From Sporosarcina sp. 6E9 (GTDB taxonomy: Bacteria; Bacillota; Bacilli; Bacillales_A; Planococcaceae), in contig NZ_JAGEMN010000001.1 of the NCBI RefSeq assembly GCF_017921835.1, positions 1,543,874 to 1,607,873 on the forward strand: 64,000 bases of DNA, given 5' to 3'. The position numbers were made by a program, and so were the translations under genes. The notes under the pieces were generated by a model that ran no database searches, was not told where the DNA came from, and saw only the letters and a program-made list of their open reading frames with translations. This document shows, piece after piece, positions 10,720-20,403 of the stretch (position 1 is its first letter; each line of letters begins with the position of its first letter).

Positions 10720-10741
10720 GGACGGATCACGTTGTCCGTCC
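10720..10741 (+). terminator. Weak hairpin after the aspartokinase gene
   Basis: A 7-bp inverted repeat just after the stop codon has no following T-tract, so termination is uncertain. Confidence 0.3.
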
Positions 10742-10766
10742 CTATCCGTTTAGGTTTTGGTAACGG

Positions 10767-11840
10767 CTATTTCCTTCTAATATCTTCTTTTGTAGCTTTA
10801 ATGAAGTCTTGTGTATAATAATTCCCATATGAACCTGTTCCCATATGAGTAAAATCCTTATCTAGGAGTATACTACGGTGAGCAGGTGAATTTAACCATC
10901 CATGAACTGCCTCAATCGCATCTACATAGTCGAAGGCAATATTCTCTGCGGCTTTACGATGTTCAATCATCGCTTCGTCTAGACGATCAGAAAGTTTTTC
11001 AGAATCTGTTGTTTCTTCCGCTGAATAATTTTTCAATGCCATTTTCTCACTATAATCTCGGGCAAAAATAGTTAAATCATAATCATACATTACTTCCGGA
11101 ACATTAAATTTCTTGCGATACAAATTTGTGATTTCAAAAGTTTGACGCTCGGCAGTTCGATTAACTTCAATTTGTAATGTTGATGATGGCGGTTTAGAAA
11201 CGATTAATTCCCCCATATAGGTCATTTCATAGGGCTGATGTAGTATAAGTGTCTCAGGGTCAATAAATCTAACTGCTTGTAAATCTCCACTTTCGTTGTC
11301 TAAATAGAGTTGGACGAACAAACCTTTATATATAATTAGTAATCGTGTTTTTAAGTCCTCGCCATTTAATGAAAAAGTGTAGACGTTCTCATCAATCATT
11401 ACATCGACTTCAGATCCTACAATTGTAAAACGAAATATATCATCAATATTTTGACCTATTTGAAAAGGATAAATTTCTGCGGCAGACTCCGTGGTGTATA
11501 TTTGATTTACAAGTCCGTTGTCATTAACCCCCACCATGAACTTCAAATCATCTAAATAAATCCACCAGTCGTATCCGTATCCAGATGGTTCAATTCGGGT
11601 AGGTTCTCCCCACTTTTCAACAAGTTTTTTAGTTTTGTCACCCACAAAAATAGACAAGCCTTTTTCTGGCCGTGATGTTTGTGGAATTGCGGTTCCTACT
11701 CCTTTATCTGTCACTGGAACTGGTGCCCCCTGCTTTACTGGAGATTGAAGCGGTTCATTTTCTTTTACATGGTTTCCAGTCAGATAAAAAATAGCTAATG
11801 CAACTAATAATAAAATGGCTACCCTTATTAATATTTTCAC
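10767..11840 (-). CDS. ylbC: CAP/SCP-domain membrane-anchored protein (YlbC-like)
   Basis: 357 residues from a GTG at 11,840 behind GTGGGGAT. An N-terminal hydrophobic anchor is followed by a CAP-associated N-terminal domain (about residues 70-210, with WIYLDDLKFMVGVNDNGLV) and a C-terminal CAP domain. The latter shows RKAAENIAF, VHGWLNSPAHRSILLDKDFTHMG and a final YYTQDF. CAP proteins are extracellular; the bacterial function is mostly unknown. It holds the ylbC place of the ylb cluster. In B. subtilis it lies between ylbB and ylbD, both of which are missing here. Confidence 0.82.
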   Translation of the reverse strand: MKILIRVAILLLVALAIFYLTGNHVKENEPLQSPVKQGAPVPVTDKGVGTAIPQTSRPEKGLSIFVGDKTKKLVEKWGEPTRIEPSGYGYDWWIYLDDLKFMVGVNDNGLVNQIYTTESAAEIYPFQIGQNIDDIFRFTIVGSEVDVMIDENVYTFSLNGEDLKTRLLIIYKGLFVQLYLDNESGDLQAVRFIDPETLILHQPYEMTYMGELIVSKPPSSTLQIEVNRTAERQTFEITNLYRKKFNVPEVMYDYDLTIFARDYSEKMALKNYSAEETTDSEKLSDRLDEAMIEHRKAAENIAFDYVDAIEAVHGWLNSPAHRSILLDKDFTHMGTGSYGNYYTQDFIKATKEDIRRK

Positions 11841-11908
11841 TACAATCCCCACTTTCATATATAATGTACTAACAAACATCGCTACTTCTACTGGACACAA
11901 TGTTGTCA

Positions 11909-11937
11909 TTGCAACTATTGTGAAATTGTTCTATTAT
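11909..11937 (+). promoter_or_regulatory. Sigma-A promoter of the YugN-like gene
   Basis: TTGCAA (11,909-11,914), 17-bp spacer, TATTAT (11,932-11,937), 51 bp before the start codon. Confidence 0.7.
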
Positions 11938-11988
11938 GGATATGTATAGAGCATTCGCTGGACGATATTTTGGAGGAGGATTCTAAAC

Positions 11989-12357
11989 ATGTATTTTGAA
12001 AATACTGGTATTGAAGATATTGTTGCTGACTTACTAATACTTGACGAAGTCATGCTTGAACATGATTTAGTTAGAGCAGGACAATGGGACTATGAACGGG
12101 TAACATATGATAAAAAATATGTAGTCAAAGACGGTACATATTACTTACGTATTTTTGGTTACACTAAAGATGGTGACGTTGATAAACGAGACGCTATCAT
12201 GAACCTGAAAAAACCAGTTATTGGTAAACATTATTATCCATTTGGTGTTGAATACGGAGAAGATGAAAACTTCCCGAAAAGTCTTCTTAAAGACTGCCAA
12301 GCAACACTGGAAGCTGTTCATAAAGCCTTGCAACCATATAATATGAATAAAGCATAA
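11989..12357 (+). CDS. ylbA: YugN-like family protein (YlbA position)
   Basis: 122 residues with the conserved series VRAGQWDYERVTYD (about 28-41), YYLRIFGYTKDGDVD and IGKHYYPFGVEYGE (about 77-90), which I associate with the YugN-like family. No signal peptide or membrane segment; cytoplasmic, function unknown. The ribosome-binding site GGAGGAG lies 9 nt before the ATG. Its place between the cta genes and ylbC is that of ylbA. A terminator follows at 12,378. Confidence 0.75.
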   Translation: MYFENTGIEDIVADLLILDEVMLEHDLVRAGQWDYERVTYDKKYVVKDGTYYLRIFGYTKDGDVDKRDAIMNLKKPVIGKHYYPFGVEYGEDENFPKSLLKDCQATLEAVHKALQPYNMNKA

Positions 12358-12377
12358 TGTAAAGCATAATGTGGCTT

Positions 12378-12411
12378 ATACCGGAGAACTTTTCGTTCTC
12401 CGGTATTTTTT
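12378..12411 (+). terminator. Terminator of the YugN-like gene
   Basis: A 12-bp perfect stem (12,378-12,389 with 12,395-12,406) with a 5-nt loop and a run of T. Confidence 0.92.
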
Positions 12412-12474
12412 GCCTATTCAAAATGACATTTTTGGTTATAATGGATTTATAAGACATGATTGGGGGGATGGCAT

Positions 12475-13533
12475 TTGGCAAAATGGTTCACAAAACGCAA
12501 CTTTTTTATCGCGCTTAGTATTATCCTTATTATTCTTTGTTTTATTTATATCATTCCCGTATCCTTACCTATTATTTTAGCACTATTTACTGCGCTAATT
12601 ATTGATCCTCTGGTTAATCTAACAGAAAAGAAATTTAAATGGAAAAGAAAAGTAGCTGTCATATCAGTTTTTATTTTTATTTTAGTTATACTTTCATCTT
12701 TACTCTATTATACGGTAACACGACTCATAGGAAAAATTATCGATTTTACAAAAGCGGCACCAGGTCACTTTAATACATTATCCGGTATTTGGATTGATAT
12801 GCAAAACAAATTGTTTCAATATACAGCCGGAATGCCCGCAGAAGTTATTCAAGCAATACAAGAAGAATTCAAATCAATCTTTGACCTGTTGCGTGAATCA
12901 ATTCTCAATCTCCTGAGTTATGAAAAGATAACTTCACTTTTAGCGGATGTGCCGAACTTCCTAGTAAGTTTAATCGTTTTCATTATTGCACTTTTTCTCT
13001 TTATGCTGGAGTTGCCTGAATTGAAAAAAATGGCGTTTAAATACTTTACACAAGAAACCGCTGAAAAAGTTCGCTTTATGGTTTCAAAGCTGAATTCAAT
13101 TGTTTTCGGATTTGTTAAAGCACAGTTTTTAGTTAGTTTAATCATTTTAGCTACTACATTCATAGGACTTCTACTGATAAAACCTCAATATGCGATTGTC
13201 TTGTCGTTGGTTATTTGGATTGTCGATTTAATCCCTATTTTAGGTTCAATTATTATTTTGGCTCCTTGGGCATTATATTACTTTGTCAGCGGAGATGTTT
13301 CAACCGGTTCACAACTAACCTTTCTAGCCATCGTTCTTTTAATTATTCGAAGAACCGTAGAACCAAAAATCATGGGATCCCAAATCGGATTAAAACCGCT
13401 CCCCACTTTAATCGCAATGTTTATTGGATTAAAATTATTTGGATTCATCGGATTTTTCCTTGGTCCACTTTTAGTCATCTTATTCACGACAGCACGTGAA
13501 GCTGGGATCATTCGAATTAACTTTAAAATCTAA
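12475..13533 (+). CDS. AI-2E/YtvI-type integral membrane protein
   Basis: 352 residues from a TTG behind GGGGGG with a 7-nt gap. About 8 membrane segments flank a central amphipathic region (residues about 80-155). The family's conserved end region shows DLIPILGSIIILAPWALYY, RRTVEPKIMGSQIGLKPLP and a C-terminal FLGPLLVILF. AI-2E/PerM-like proteins are exporters or permeases of varied substrates. The sporulation protein YtvI is the closest Bacillus relative by appearance, so a sporulation role is plausible but not shown. It is inserted between the YugN-like gene and the cta locus, where B. subtilis has no such gene. Confidence 0.75.
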   Translation: MAKWFTKRNFFIALSIILIILCFIYIIPVSLPIILALFTALIIDPLVNLTEKKFKWKRKVAVISVFIFILVILSSLLYYTVTRLIGKIIDFTKAAPGHFNTLSGIWIDMQNKLFQYTAGMPAEVIQAIQEEFKSIFDLLRESILNLLSYEKITSLLADVPNFLVSLIVFIIALFLFMLELPELKKMAFKYFTQETAEKVRFMVSKLNSIVFGFVKAQFLVSLIILATTFIGLLLIKPQYAIVLSLVIWIVDLIPILGSIIILAPWALYYFVSGDVSTGSQLTFLAIVLLIIRRTVEPKIMGSQIGLKPLPTLIAMFIGLKLFGFIGFFLGPLLVILFTTAREAGIIRINFKI

Positions 13534-13574
13534 TGACACAAGAATTAATGACCATCTTATATAAGTGTATGTGG

Positions 13575-13603
13575 CAAGCCGTCTAGGTTAGGCGGCTTTT
13601 TTG
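13575..13603 (+). terminator. Terminator of the YtvI-type gene
   Basis: An 8-bp stem (one G-U pair) with a short loop and six T follow the stop codon. From here to 13,740 I see no gene. Confidence 0.8.
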
Positions 13604-13741
13604 TTATTCGTTATTAATAAGTTTTTCTTACAAATGGAGACAATGTGCGTACAAACTACCGTTCGAAATTAAGTAAAAAGAATAATCAACCTTTCCTAAG
13701 TGAGATCCAGTAAATCCGATCAGCAGCAAGGAGAGCAAGTA

Positions 13742-13782
13742 AATAAAAAAGGTATGAAAGGATAATAAAATCCTTTCATACC
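13742..13782 (-). terminator. Terminator of the ctaG-DUF420 unit
   Basis: A 12-bp perfect stem (13,751-13,762 with 13,771-13,782), with a T-rich tract on the minus strand just after the DUF420 gene. Confidence 0.9.
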
Positions 13783-13789
13783 TATTCAT

Positions 13790-14251
13790 TCACAATCCAA
13801 ATATCGCTCTAAACATTGAAGTTGTTTCTCCACCTGTGTAGAAAACGTATAACAACAAGTAGACCATAACGCCTGTAATTGCTGAAAAGAACCAGATAAT
13901 GCTCGAAATCGGTCCGATTTTCCGATGTTTTTGAAGATTGTTTTTCAAACCAGACCGGATTGTAATTACGCCCATAATCGCACCTATTATGGAAAGTAAT
14001 ATATGGAAAACCAAGAAAATCGTATAATATAGTTTCAAACTATCAGGCCCCCCGAAGGAGGTATTCCCAACTACGATTGTGCGTGAAATATAAATAATGA
14101 AGAATAAAACAGCAGCAACTGCAGCTGCAATCATCATTTTTTTATGATCTTCGATTTTCTTTTTTCTGATTAAATTCCATCCGATAGCTACAAACACCGC
14201 GGAAAGAATGATAAAAAATGTACTTAGCGTAGGTAAAAAAGGCACAGACAT
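13790..14251 (-). CDS. DUF420 membrane protein (CtaM/YozB-like oxidase assembly factor)
   Basis: 153 residues with four hydrophobic segments and the DUF420 features HKKMMIAAAVAAVLF, FHILLSIIGAIMG and LQKHRKIGPISSIIWFFSAITGV. Conserved histidines lie near membrane faces. CtaM of Staphylococcus aureus belongs to DUF420 and is needed for heme-A oxidase function. The gene follows ctaG by 35 bp, before the shared terminator, which supports a role in oxidase maturation. Confidence 0.82.
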   Translation of the reverse strand: MSVPFLPTLSTFFIILSAVFVAIGWNLIRKKKIEDHKKMMIAAAVAAVLFFIIYISRTIVVGNTSFGGPDSLKLYYTIFLVFHILLSIIGAIMGVITIRSGLKNNLQKHRKIGPISSIIWFFSAITGVMVYLLLYVFYTGGETTSMFRAIFGL

Positions 14252-14286
14252 TCTTTACTCTCCCCTTTGAAAAACTTCTTTATCAA

Positions 14287-15210
14287 TCAGCCATGGGTCG
14301 TCATATTTTGGCTTTTAAGCAGATCTTGTCTAGTAATTTCATCTGCATTCGCACGTTCATCATATGCCCATTTAAAGAAGATCTTTCCCATAACGACAAT
14401 ATATATTAACTCTTGTCCAACCTTCATTAATATCCCGCCGAGTTTTTGATCATTTACAGTGGTCATATTTGTAAACATTTCTGGACCTGAAATACCCAGA
14501 CCAGCGAGCCCCGAAAGTGTACCCGCAGGAACACATAACGCCATCGCTTGTAACCAAGCCTCGCCGCTACTGTATGTTTCATATACAGGGACGTCTACAA
14601 AGATGATTAACGCACATGCTGGCGTAACTAACAAGGCACTCAAAACGATATAACCAATTTTTTTCAAACCATGCAATTTGGGTTGACCTTCTAGCGTATT
14701 GACAAGTGGCCACCATAAAAATACGGCTGACATAAATATAGTTAAAGTGAAAATCGCATGTAGCGGTATGCTTAGCTTAACAAAATCAAGAATCATGGGA
14801 TAATGATAAGCAGAAAACGCAATCGTAAATGTCATTAAACTTATGACAGAGTTTGTGAACAAGCGAAAGATGCGATCGATGATTTTAATTTCAAATGCTT
14901 TCTTCCATATCCAATTTGGGATACCCATAATTAGGAATGGAGCGACTATCAACAGTAATACCACCATTTGAGCCATATGAACACTAAATAAAATATGCCC
15001 TAATAAATCAACTGGTGAGCCTTTCACGATATACAACAGTGTCATACCACTTAAAAAGAAAATAATTTGATTTTTAGTAAGAGGTGTCGATCCCTCAAAT
15101 CGATGTCGCCATATAACTGTTATTAAAAAATAAAGTAAAACAACTGCGACAAGTGACAATAAAAACCATGGACTCCATAGCGCACGAAATCCAAATATAC
15201 TTAACGGCAT
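14287..15210 (-). CDS. ctaG: Cytochrome c oxidase assembly factor CtaG (caa3 type)
   Basis: 307 residues from the ATG at 15,210 behind GAAGGGGCG; an ATG six codons upstream overlaps that site. Seven or so membrane segments. The caa3_CtaG pattern is visible in HILFSVHMAQMVVLLLIVAPF, FSAYHYPMILDF, LHAIFTLTIFMSAVFLWWPLVN and the late GPEMFTNMTTVNDQKLGG. In B. subtilis CtaG is required for active caa3 oxidase, probably for copper delivery. A strong hairpin separates it from ctaF, so it may be partly independent of the ctaBCDEF transcript. Confidence 0.92.
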   Translation of the reverse strand: MPLSIFGFRALWSPWFLLSLVAVVLLYFLITVIWRHRFEGSTPLTKNQIIFFLSGMTLLYIVKGSPVDLLGHILFSVHMAQMVVLLLIVAPFLIMGIPNWIWKKAFEIKIIDRIFRLFTNSVISLMTFTIAFSAYHYPMILDFVKLSIPLHAIFTLTIFMSAVFLWWPLVNTLEGQPKLHGLKKIGYIVLSALLVTPACALIIFVDVPVYETYSSGEAWLQAMALCVPAGTLSGLAGLGISGPEMFTNMTTVNDQKLGGILMKVGQELIYIVVMGKIFFKWAYDERANADEITRQDLLKSQNMTTHG

Positions 15211-15305
15211 AAGCAGACGCCCCTTCATTTCAATTTAAATACTCTGTCCCTTTATTATAATACACATGTATGTCCAAACTCAATGGACGTTCTATGACAA
15301 ATAGG

Positions 15306-15341
15306 AAAAGCCTGGGGATAATATTATTATCCCCAGGCTTT
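15306..15341 (-). terminator. Terminator after ctaF
   Basis: A 16-bp perfect stem (15,307-15,322 with 15,326-15,341) and a short T-tract on the minus strand; possibly an attenuator for ctaG. Confidence 0.85.
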
Positions 15342-15347
15342 GTTCAA

Positions 15348-15698
15348 TTAATTCCACCAAACAATTGTTACAAATGTTAAAACGATTAAGAATGCAAGCA
15401 ATGCTCCTGTAAACATAAACATTGCTGCGATACCGTGTCCTTTTTCTTGCATATGCATAAAGTAATACAATTGTAACCCGACTTGAACGGCAGCAAACAG
15501 CATAATTACTGGAATTACATAGTACTTAGAAAACCCAATAACTTCAGCATTTGATGCAATTACAATCGTGAACGATGTTAAAGTTAAGAAAATCATTAGT
15601 GAAAACATAATGACTTGACTGCGCATTGCTCTACGCGCGCGTCTTTGACCAAGATCGAACTCACCAGGAGACTTTTTATAAACTTCGATGTCCGCCAT
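15348..15698 (-). CDS. ctaF: Cytochrome c oxidase subunit IVB
   Basis: 116 residues with three membrane segments (about 30-50, 56-77 and 86-110), containing QVGLQLYYFMHMQEKGH, the typical subunit IV signature. Small subunit of the caa3 oxidase in the cytoplasmic membrane. It starts one base after the ctaE stop, so the genes are translationally coupled. Confidence 0.94.
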   Translation of the reverse strand: MADIEVYKKSPGEFDLGQRRARRAMRSQVIMFSLMIFLTLTSFTIVIASNAEVIGFSKYYVIPVIMLFAAVQVGLQLYYFMHMQEKGHGIAAMFMFTGALLAFLIVLTFVTIVWWN

Positions 15699-15699
15699 A

Positions 15700-16326
15700 T
15701 TAACCTACCTTTCCCATCAAGTAGACTACTGTGAAGATAAATACCCACACAACGTCAATAAAGTGCCAATACAATGAGAATGTGTAATATTTCGTTGCAT
15801 TATACAAGTTAAGTCCACGTTTTGAATTACGGAAAATGAGAAGCGTAATCCAAACAAGTCCAATCGCTACGTGAAAACCATGTGTTCCAACAAGCGTGTA
15901 AAATGCTGAACTAAATGCACTGTTACTGAAAACGAAACCCAATTGAACGTAATGATAAAATTCATACACTTCAAGTATCAAGAAGCCTAGGCCTAGGAAT
16001 GCAGTGATTCCTAACCATAGTTGCATTTTCTTGAAATTATAGTTTCTTAAATGATACATCGCATACACACTTGTTAGTGACGATGTTAAAAGAAGCATTG
16101 TCATAACAAATACAAGTGGTAATTCATAAAGTTCTTGAGTTGAAAACTCGAGATTTGCTGGTCCTTTGTTTTTAAGCGCTAAATAAGTTGCAAACAAAGT
16201 AGCGAATAAAATTGTTTCTCCTCCAAGGAAGAGCCAGAAGCCAACAAATTTGTTTTTTGCTTCAAATGTTGCTGTTTCTGGATTGTCGGGCCACGTCTCA
16301 GGGGTAAATTTCTTATTTAAATCCAT
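15700..16326 (-). CDS. ctaE: Cytochrome c oxidase subunit III
   Basis: 208 residues with five membrane segments. Motifs of subunit III are visible: LGFLILEVYEFYHYVQ, GTHGFHVAIGLVWI and SLYWHFIDVVWVFIFTVVYL. It is part of the caa3 terminal oxidase. Its ATG overlaps the ctaD stop by one base. Confidence 0.96.
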   Translation of the reverse strand: MDLNKKFTPETWPDNPETATFEAKNKFVGFWLFLGGETILFATLFATYLALKNKGPANLEFSTQELYELPLVFVMTMLLLTSSLTSVYAMYHLRNYNFKKMQLWLGITAFLGLGFLILEVYEFYHYVQLGFVFSNSAFSSAFYTLVGTHGFHVAIGLVWITLLIFRNSKRGLNLYNATKYYTFSLYWHFIDVVWVFIFTVVYLMGKVG

Positions 16327-18200
16327 TATTTTCGACCCCTTTCACGTTTCATATCTTCCAAGATTTCTTCTTTCGGAACATAATAACCTAAATCATCTTT
16401 CAGTGAGCGTATTGCCATACAGACAAATGTCCAAGCCAAACCAAATACGAGAAGTGGAAGTCCCCAAGATGTCTCTTCACGGAACATAGCACCAAAACCG
16501 GCAATGAACATACCAAATGTCATAAATATCGGAATGATTGAACCATGTGGCATATGAATATCTTGTACTGGAACCGCTGGTGTTATACCAGATTCGTTAC
16601 CTTCTTGTTTTTCAAGCCATACGCTGTCAAGACCACGAACAAGTGGAGTTTGCGTAAAGTTATAATAAAGTGGTGGTGATTGAATAGCCCACTCTAGTGT
16701 ACGTCCATCGCCCCATGGATCATTAGCAACTGGGACATTTTTAACAGATGTCATAATTATGTTATAAAGGAGTACGATAACACCTATAGCCATAAATACT
16801 GCACCTGCAGAACTAATTGCGTTTGCCGAGTTCCAGCCTTGACCGTCCATGTACGTAAACACACGACGTGGCATTCCCCAGAAACCTAACCAGTGTTGAA
16901 TTAGGAAAGTCATGTGGAAACCGATAAAGAAGAACCAAAACGTTACTTTACCTAATGTTTCATTCAACATCGTACCGAACATTTTCGGCCAATATAAATG
17001 AGTTGCTGCTAAAATACCTAGTACAGTACCCCCAACAATTACGTAATGGAAGTGAGCAACGATAAAGTACGTATCGTGTAGTTGGTAATCAAGTGGTGCT
17101 GCACCTTGCATGACACCTGTTACTCCACCCATAACGAACGATGGGATAAATCCAATCGCATAGAGCATAGGCGTTGTAACCTTGATACTTCCACCCCACA
17201 TTGTAAGAAGCCAGTTAAATATCTTAACCCCCGTAGGAACGGCGATTGCCATTGTTGCAACTGCGAAAATCGCATTCGCTGTCGGCCCAAGACCAACTGT
17301 AAACATATGGTGCGCCCAAACCATGAATCCTAAGAATCCGATAAGCACAGTAGCGAACACCATCGATGTATATCCAAACAAACGTTTTCTAGAGAATATT
17401 GAAAAGATCTCAGAGAAAATACCGAATGCTGGCAATATTAAAATATAAACTTCCGGGTGACCGAAAATCCAGAAAATATGTTCCCAAACAATTGTATTTC
17501 CACCCATTGCATGGTCAAAGAAATTACCGCCAAACATTCGATCGAATGTCAGGAAGAATAAACCTATTGTTAGTGGTGGGAATGCAAATAAAATCATTGC
17601 AGACGCTATAAACGTTGTCCATGTGAAAAGTGGCATACGCATATATGTCATACCAGGTGCACGCATATTGATAATCGTTACAAGGAAGTTAATCCCCGCG
17701 ATTAGCGATCCTCCACCTGCAATTTGTAAGCCGATTGCATAGAAATCGACACCATGTCCTTCAGATATAATCGCAAGTGATGCATATGAAGTCCATCCAG
17801 CATCAGGTGCTTGCCCCATGAACCAAGAAATGTTCAGGAATAAACCACCAAATACAAACATCCATAATCCTAATGAGTTTAAAAATGGAAATGCAACATC
17901 ACGCGCACCAATTTGAAGTGGCATAATGGCGTTCATAAAACCAAATAATATAGGCATGGCGGCTAGGAATATCATTGTTGTTCCGTGCATTGTGATTATT
18001 TGGTTAAATAATCCAGCAGAAATTAAATCGCTGTTCGGTACCGCTAGCTGGACTCGAATAATCATCGCTTCGATTCCACCTAGTACGAAGAAGAAACCTC
18101 CACCTAGGAGATAAAGGATTCCAATCTTCTTATGGTCCACTGTAGTCAACCAGTCCCATAACCATGAGCCAAAGCCTTTCTTTTGAGCAACTGAACTCAC
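16326..18200 (-). CDS. ctaD: Cytochrome c oxidase subunit I
   Basis: 624 residues, the length of B. subtilis CtaD, with 14 or so membrane helices. It carries the heme-copper centre: GHPEVYILILPAFG (CuB His and cross-linked Tyr), WAHHMFTVG (CuB His pair) and HDTYFIVAHFHYV (heme a3 and heme a ligands). It catalyses four-electron reduction of O2 with proton pumping. Co-transcribed with ctaC upstream and ctaE downstream. Confidence 0.97.
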   Translation of the reverse strand: MSSVAQKKGFGSWLWDWLTTVDHKKIGILYLLGGGFFFVLGGIEAMIIRVQLAVPNSDLISAGLFNQIITMHGTTMIFLAAMPILFGFMNAIMPLQIGARDVAFPFLNSLGLWMFVFGGLFLNISWFMGQAPDAGWTSYASLAIISEGHGVDFYAIGLQIAGGGSLIAGINFLVTIINMRAPGMTYMRMPLFTWTTFIASAMILFAFPPLTIGLFFLTFDRMFGGNFFDHAMGGNTIVWEHIFWIFGHPEVYILILPAFGIFSEIFSIFSRKRLFGYTSMVFATVLIGFLGFMVWAHHMFTVGLGPTANAIFAVATMAIAVPTGVKIFNWLLTMWGGSIKVTTPMLYAIGFIPSFVMGGVTGVMQGAAPLDYQLHDTYFIVAHFHYVIVGGTVLGILAATHLYWPKMFGTMLNETLGKVTFWFFFIGFHMTFLIQHWLGFWGMPRRVFTYMDGQGWNSANAISSAGAVFMAIGVIVLLYNIIMTSVKNVPVANDPWGDGRTLEWAIQSPPLYYNFTQTPLVRGLDSVWLEKQEGNESGITPAVPVQDIHMPHGSIIPIFMTFGMFIAGFGAMFREETSWGLPLLVFGLAWTFVCMAIRSLKDDLGYYVPKEEILEDMKRERGRK

Positions 18201-18231
18201 TTTTTTACCTCCTCTTCAAATTCAAATTACA

Positions 18232-19308
18232 TTACTTTTCAACGGATAGACCCATCAGGTATCCGGCAATTGCATCCAATTCAGCTTCTGATAAATGTTC
18301 GAATGGAGGCATTGTGTTACCCGGTTTTTGTTTCTGTGGATTTTTCATCCATTCTTTTAGTGCTTCTTCTGTATGATCCATAAATCCTGCAACGCGGTTA
18401 CGGTCACCAAAAGCTGTTAAGTTAGGACCTTGTTTTTTTGCAGTATCAGCTGTAACTGCGTGACATGTAATACAACTTTGGGCAAATAATTCTTCGCCTT
18501 CGCTCGCTGCCGCAGTATCAGTGCCAGCATCTTCTTTGTCTTTGATAGTGGATTGCATAGCTGCTACCCAATCGTCAAACTCAGCACGAGGCATCGTTTT
18601 CACTTTGAAGTCCATTAGAGCATGTGAAGGTCCGCAAAGTTCAGCACATTTACCGAAATACACGCCTTCATCAAGTTTGCTAGAATCCTCTTCGAATTTT
18701 AAATAAAACTTGTTGACGTTCTCAACGTTATTATCGAGTTTTCCTCCAACTGCTGGAATCCAGAACGAGTGCTTGACGTCTGCCGCCATAAGATTGAAGT
18801 ATACTTTCTCATCCATCGGCACAACTAGTTCTTGTGAAGTGACGATTCCTAATTCTGGATACTCAAACTCCCACCAGTATAAATGCGCTGTTACATCGAC
18901 AACCAGATTTTCAGCATTCCCCTCGTCATCTACTGCGCCCATTGCTGTAACATCGCCAAGTTTGTATGTGTAATACACCGTTGGCACAGCTAATAGAAGT
19001 ACTAGAAGTATTGGAATAACTGTCCATACAAGTTCTAATGTGCTACTACCTTCTACTTGTTCAGGCATATGATCCTCACCTAATTTTGAACGCCTGAAAC
19101 GTACAAGTGCTATTACATAGATGATCACAACGACCAAAATAACAAGCAACATGATCCCTGAAGACAGTAGAAGCAAATTAAATTGGTCCTTAGCGACTTG
19201 ACCTGCTGGTAGAAGCGTTGATAGTTCTTCCTGACCGCATCCTGAAAGGAACACGGTAAGAGCTGCTAGCAGAGCAAAGAGACGCCACTTTTTAAGTCCT
19301 TTCATCAT
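18232..19308 (-). CDS. ctaC: Cytochrome c oxidase subunit II with fused cytochrome c domain
   Basis: 358 residues. A lipoprotein signal ends at LSGC (about residue 24). Two membrane segments are followed by the CuA domain: HSFWIPAVGGKLDN and CAELCGPSHALM with the CuA Cys-Cys-His-Met ligands. A C-terminal cytochrome c domain carries CITCH (CxxCH heme site) and a later NTMPPF Met ligand. This makes the oxidase of caa3 type. It receives electrons from cytochrome c and passes them to CtaD. A 171-bp gap separates it from ctaB; I see no convincing promoter in it. Confidence 0.96.
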   Translation of the reverse strand: MMKGLKKWRLFALLAALTVFLSGCGQEELSTLLPAGQVAKDQFNLLLLSSGIMLLVILVVVIIYVIALVRFRRSKLGEDHMPEQVEGSSTLELVWTVIPILLVLLLAVPTVYYTYKLGDVTAMGAVDDEGNAENLVVDVTAHLYWWEFEYPELGIVTSQELVVPMDEKVYFNLMAADVKHSFWIPAVGGKLDNNVENVNKFYLKFEEDSSKLDEGVYFGKCAELCGPSHALMDFKVKTMPRAEFDDWVAAMQSTIKDKEDAGTDTAAASEGEELFAQSCITCHAVTADTAKKQGPNLTAFGDRNRVAGFMDHTEEALKEWMKNPQKQKPGNTMPPFEHLSEAELDAIAGYLMGLSVEK

Positions 19309-19479
19309 CGCCTAATCATACCTCTCTTTCTAATAATTACTATGTTTGTGGGGATTGAACCCCTGTATATGAATTCCTGTTTCAAAGAAAGAATTCCGAT
19401 AATCATAAAACACCATATGTACCCAAGTCTACTCTTCTACAAACGACCTGTATCATAGGTATTGACCTTATTCTGCAAT

Positions 19480-20403
19480 TCAAACAAATAAGGAGAAAAT
19501 AATGATGGAAACGAATAAAATCGTCATGTAATTCAGTGAATAGACAAACATTTTCGTCGCCCATTTCATATCATCTTTCGCCTTGAATCCTTTAATCGCT
19601 AAATATAGCCATCCAACGTTCAGTAGTGTAGCCAAAACGATAAATACAACACCGAGTTCGCTTAAAAGGAACGGTAATGGGAAAAGTAGCAATACCCAGA
19701 ACAACATCGACTTTTTAGTTCTAGAAAATCCCTTAACAACAGGCAACATCGGTATATTAGCCGCACGATACTCTTCTGTTCGACGCATTGCAAGCGCATA
19801 AAAATGTGGCGGTTGCCAGATGAACATGATTAAAAACAATGCCCAAGCGCCTAGCCCCAAGGATGGTTCAATCGCAGCCCAACCTATTAAAGGCGGAATA
19901 GCTCCCGATATGCTTCCAACAACAGTGTTTCCAACGTGCTTACGCTTTGACCACATAGAATAGAGTACTACATAGCTGAAGATGCCTGCAAGTCCCCAAA
20001 GACCTGCTGCTGGTGATGCAGTAAACAATAATGCTTCTCCTAGTATAATGAAAGCGAGCGCAAGTGCCAATACAGCCGGTGCTTTAAATCGACCCGTTAC
20101 AGTTGGTCTTTGTTTTGTTCTGGACATTACTGGATCAATATCACGATCAATTAAATTATTTAACGCTGCAGAACCCGCAATAATTAGGCCGGTTCCAAAT
20201 AGCGTGTAGAAAAGGACATCTATATGATGTAAGAAATGTAAACCGCTTAATTGCATCGCTAGAAATAATCCAGTAAAGACGGTAATCATATTTGAGTTCA
20301 CGATGCCGATTTTGATGAGCGCCAAAAAGTCTTTAAGAAAAGAAGTTTGTTCTGTGCTCGTTTGGGATTTCGCAGGTATTGGAACAGCACGACCATTTGA
20401 CAT
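19480..20403 (-). CDS. ctaB: Protoheme IX farnesyltransferase (heme O synthase)
   Basis: 307 residues from an ATG with AAGGAGGGG 5 nt upstream; 15 further upstream codons are unlikely to be used. UbiA-type prenyltransferase with about nine membrane segments. The first Asp-rich motif is NNLIDRDIDPVMSRTKQRP (about residue 95), followed by the second conserved loop RRTEEYRAANIPMLPVVKG. It converts heme B to heme O with farnesyl diphosphate, the first step to heme A. First gene of ctaBCDEF, divergent from ctaA. Confidence 0.96.
   Translation of the reverse strand: MSNGRAVPIPAKSQTSTEQTSFLKDFLALIKIGIVNSNMITVFTGLFLAMQLSGLHFLHHIDVLFYTLFGTGLIIAGSAALNNLIDRDIDPVMSRTKQRPTVTGRFKAPAVLALALAFIILGEALLFTASPAAGLWGLAGIFSYVVLYSMWSKRKHVGNTVVGSISGAIPPLIGWAAIEPSLGLGAWALFLIMFIWQPPHFYALAMRRTEEYRAANIPMLPVVKGFSRTKKSMLFWVLLLFPLPFLLSELGVVFIVLATLLNVGWLYLAIKGFKAKDDMKWATKMFVYSLNYMTILFVSIIIFSLFV

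Noticed and set aside
19349..19365. tRNA T-arm-like stretch GGGGTTCAATCCCC on the minus strand between ctaB and ctaC
   Set aside because: No acceptor, D-arm or anticodon arm can be fitted around it; it is a chance palindrome.
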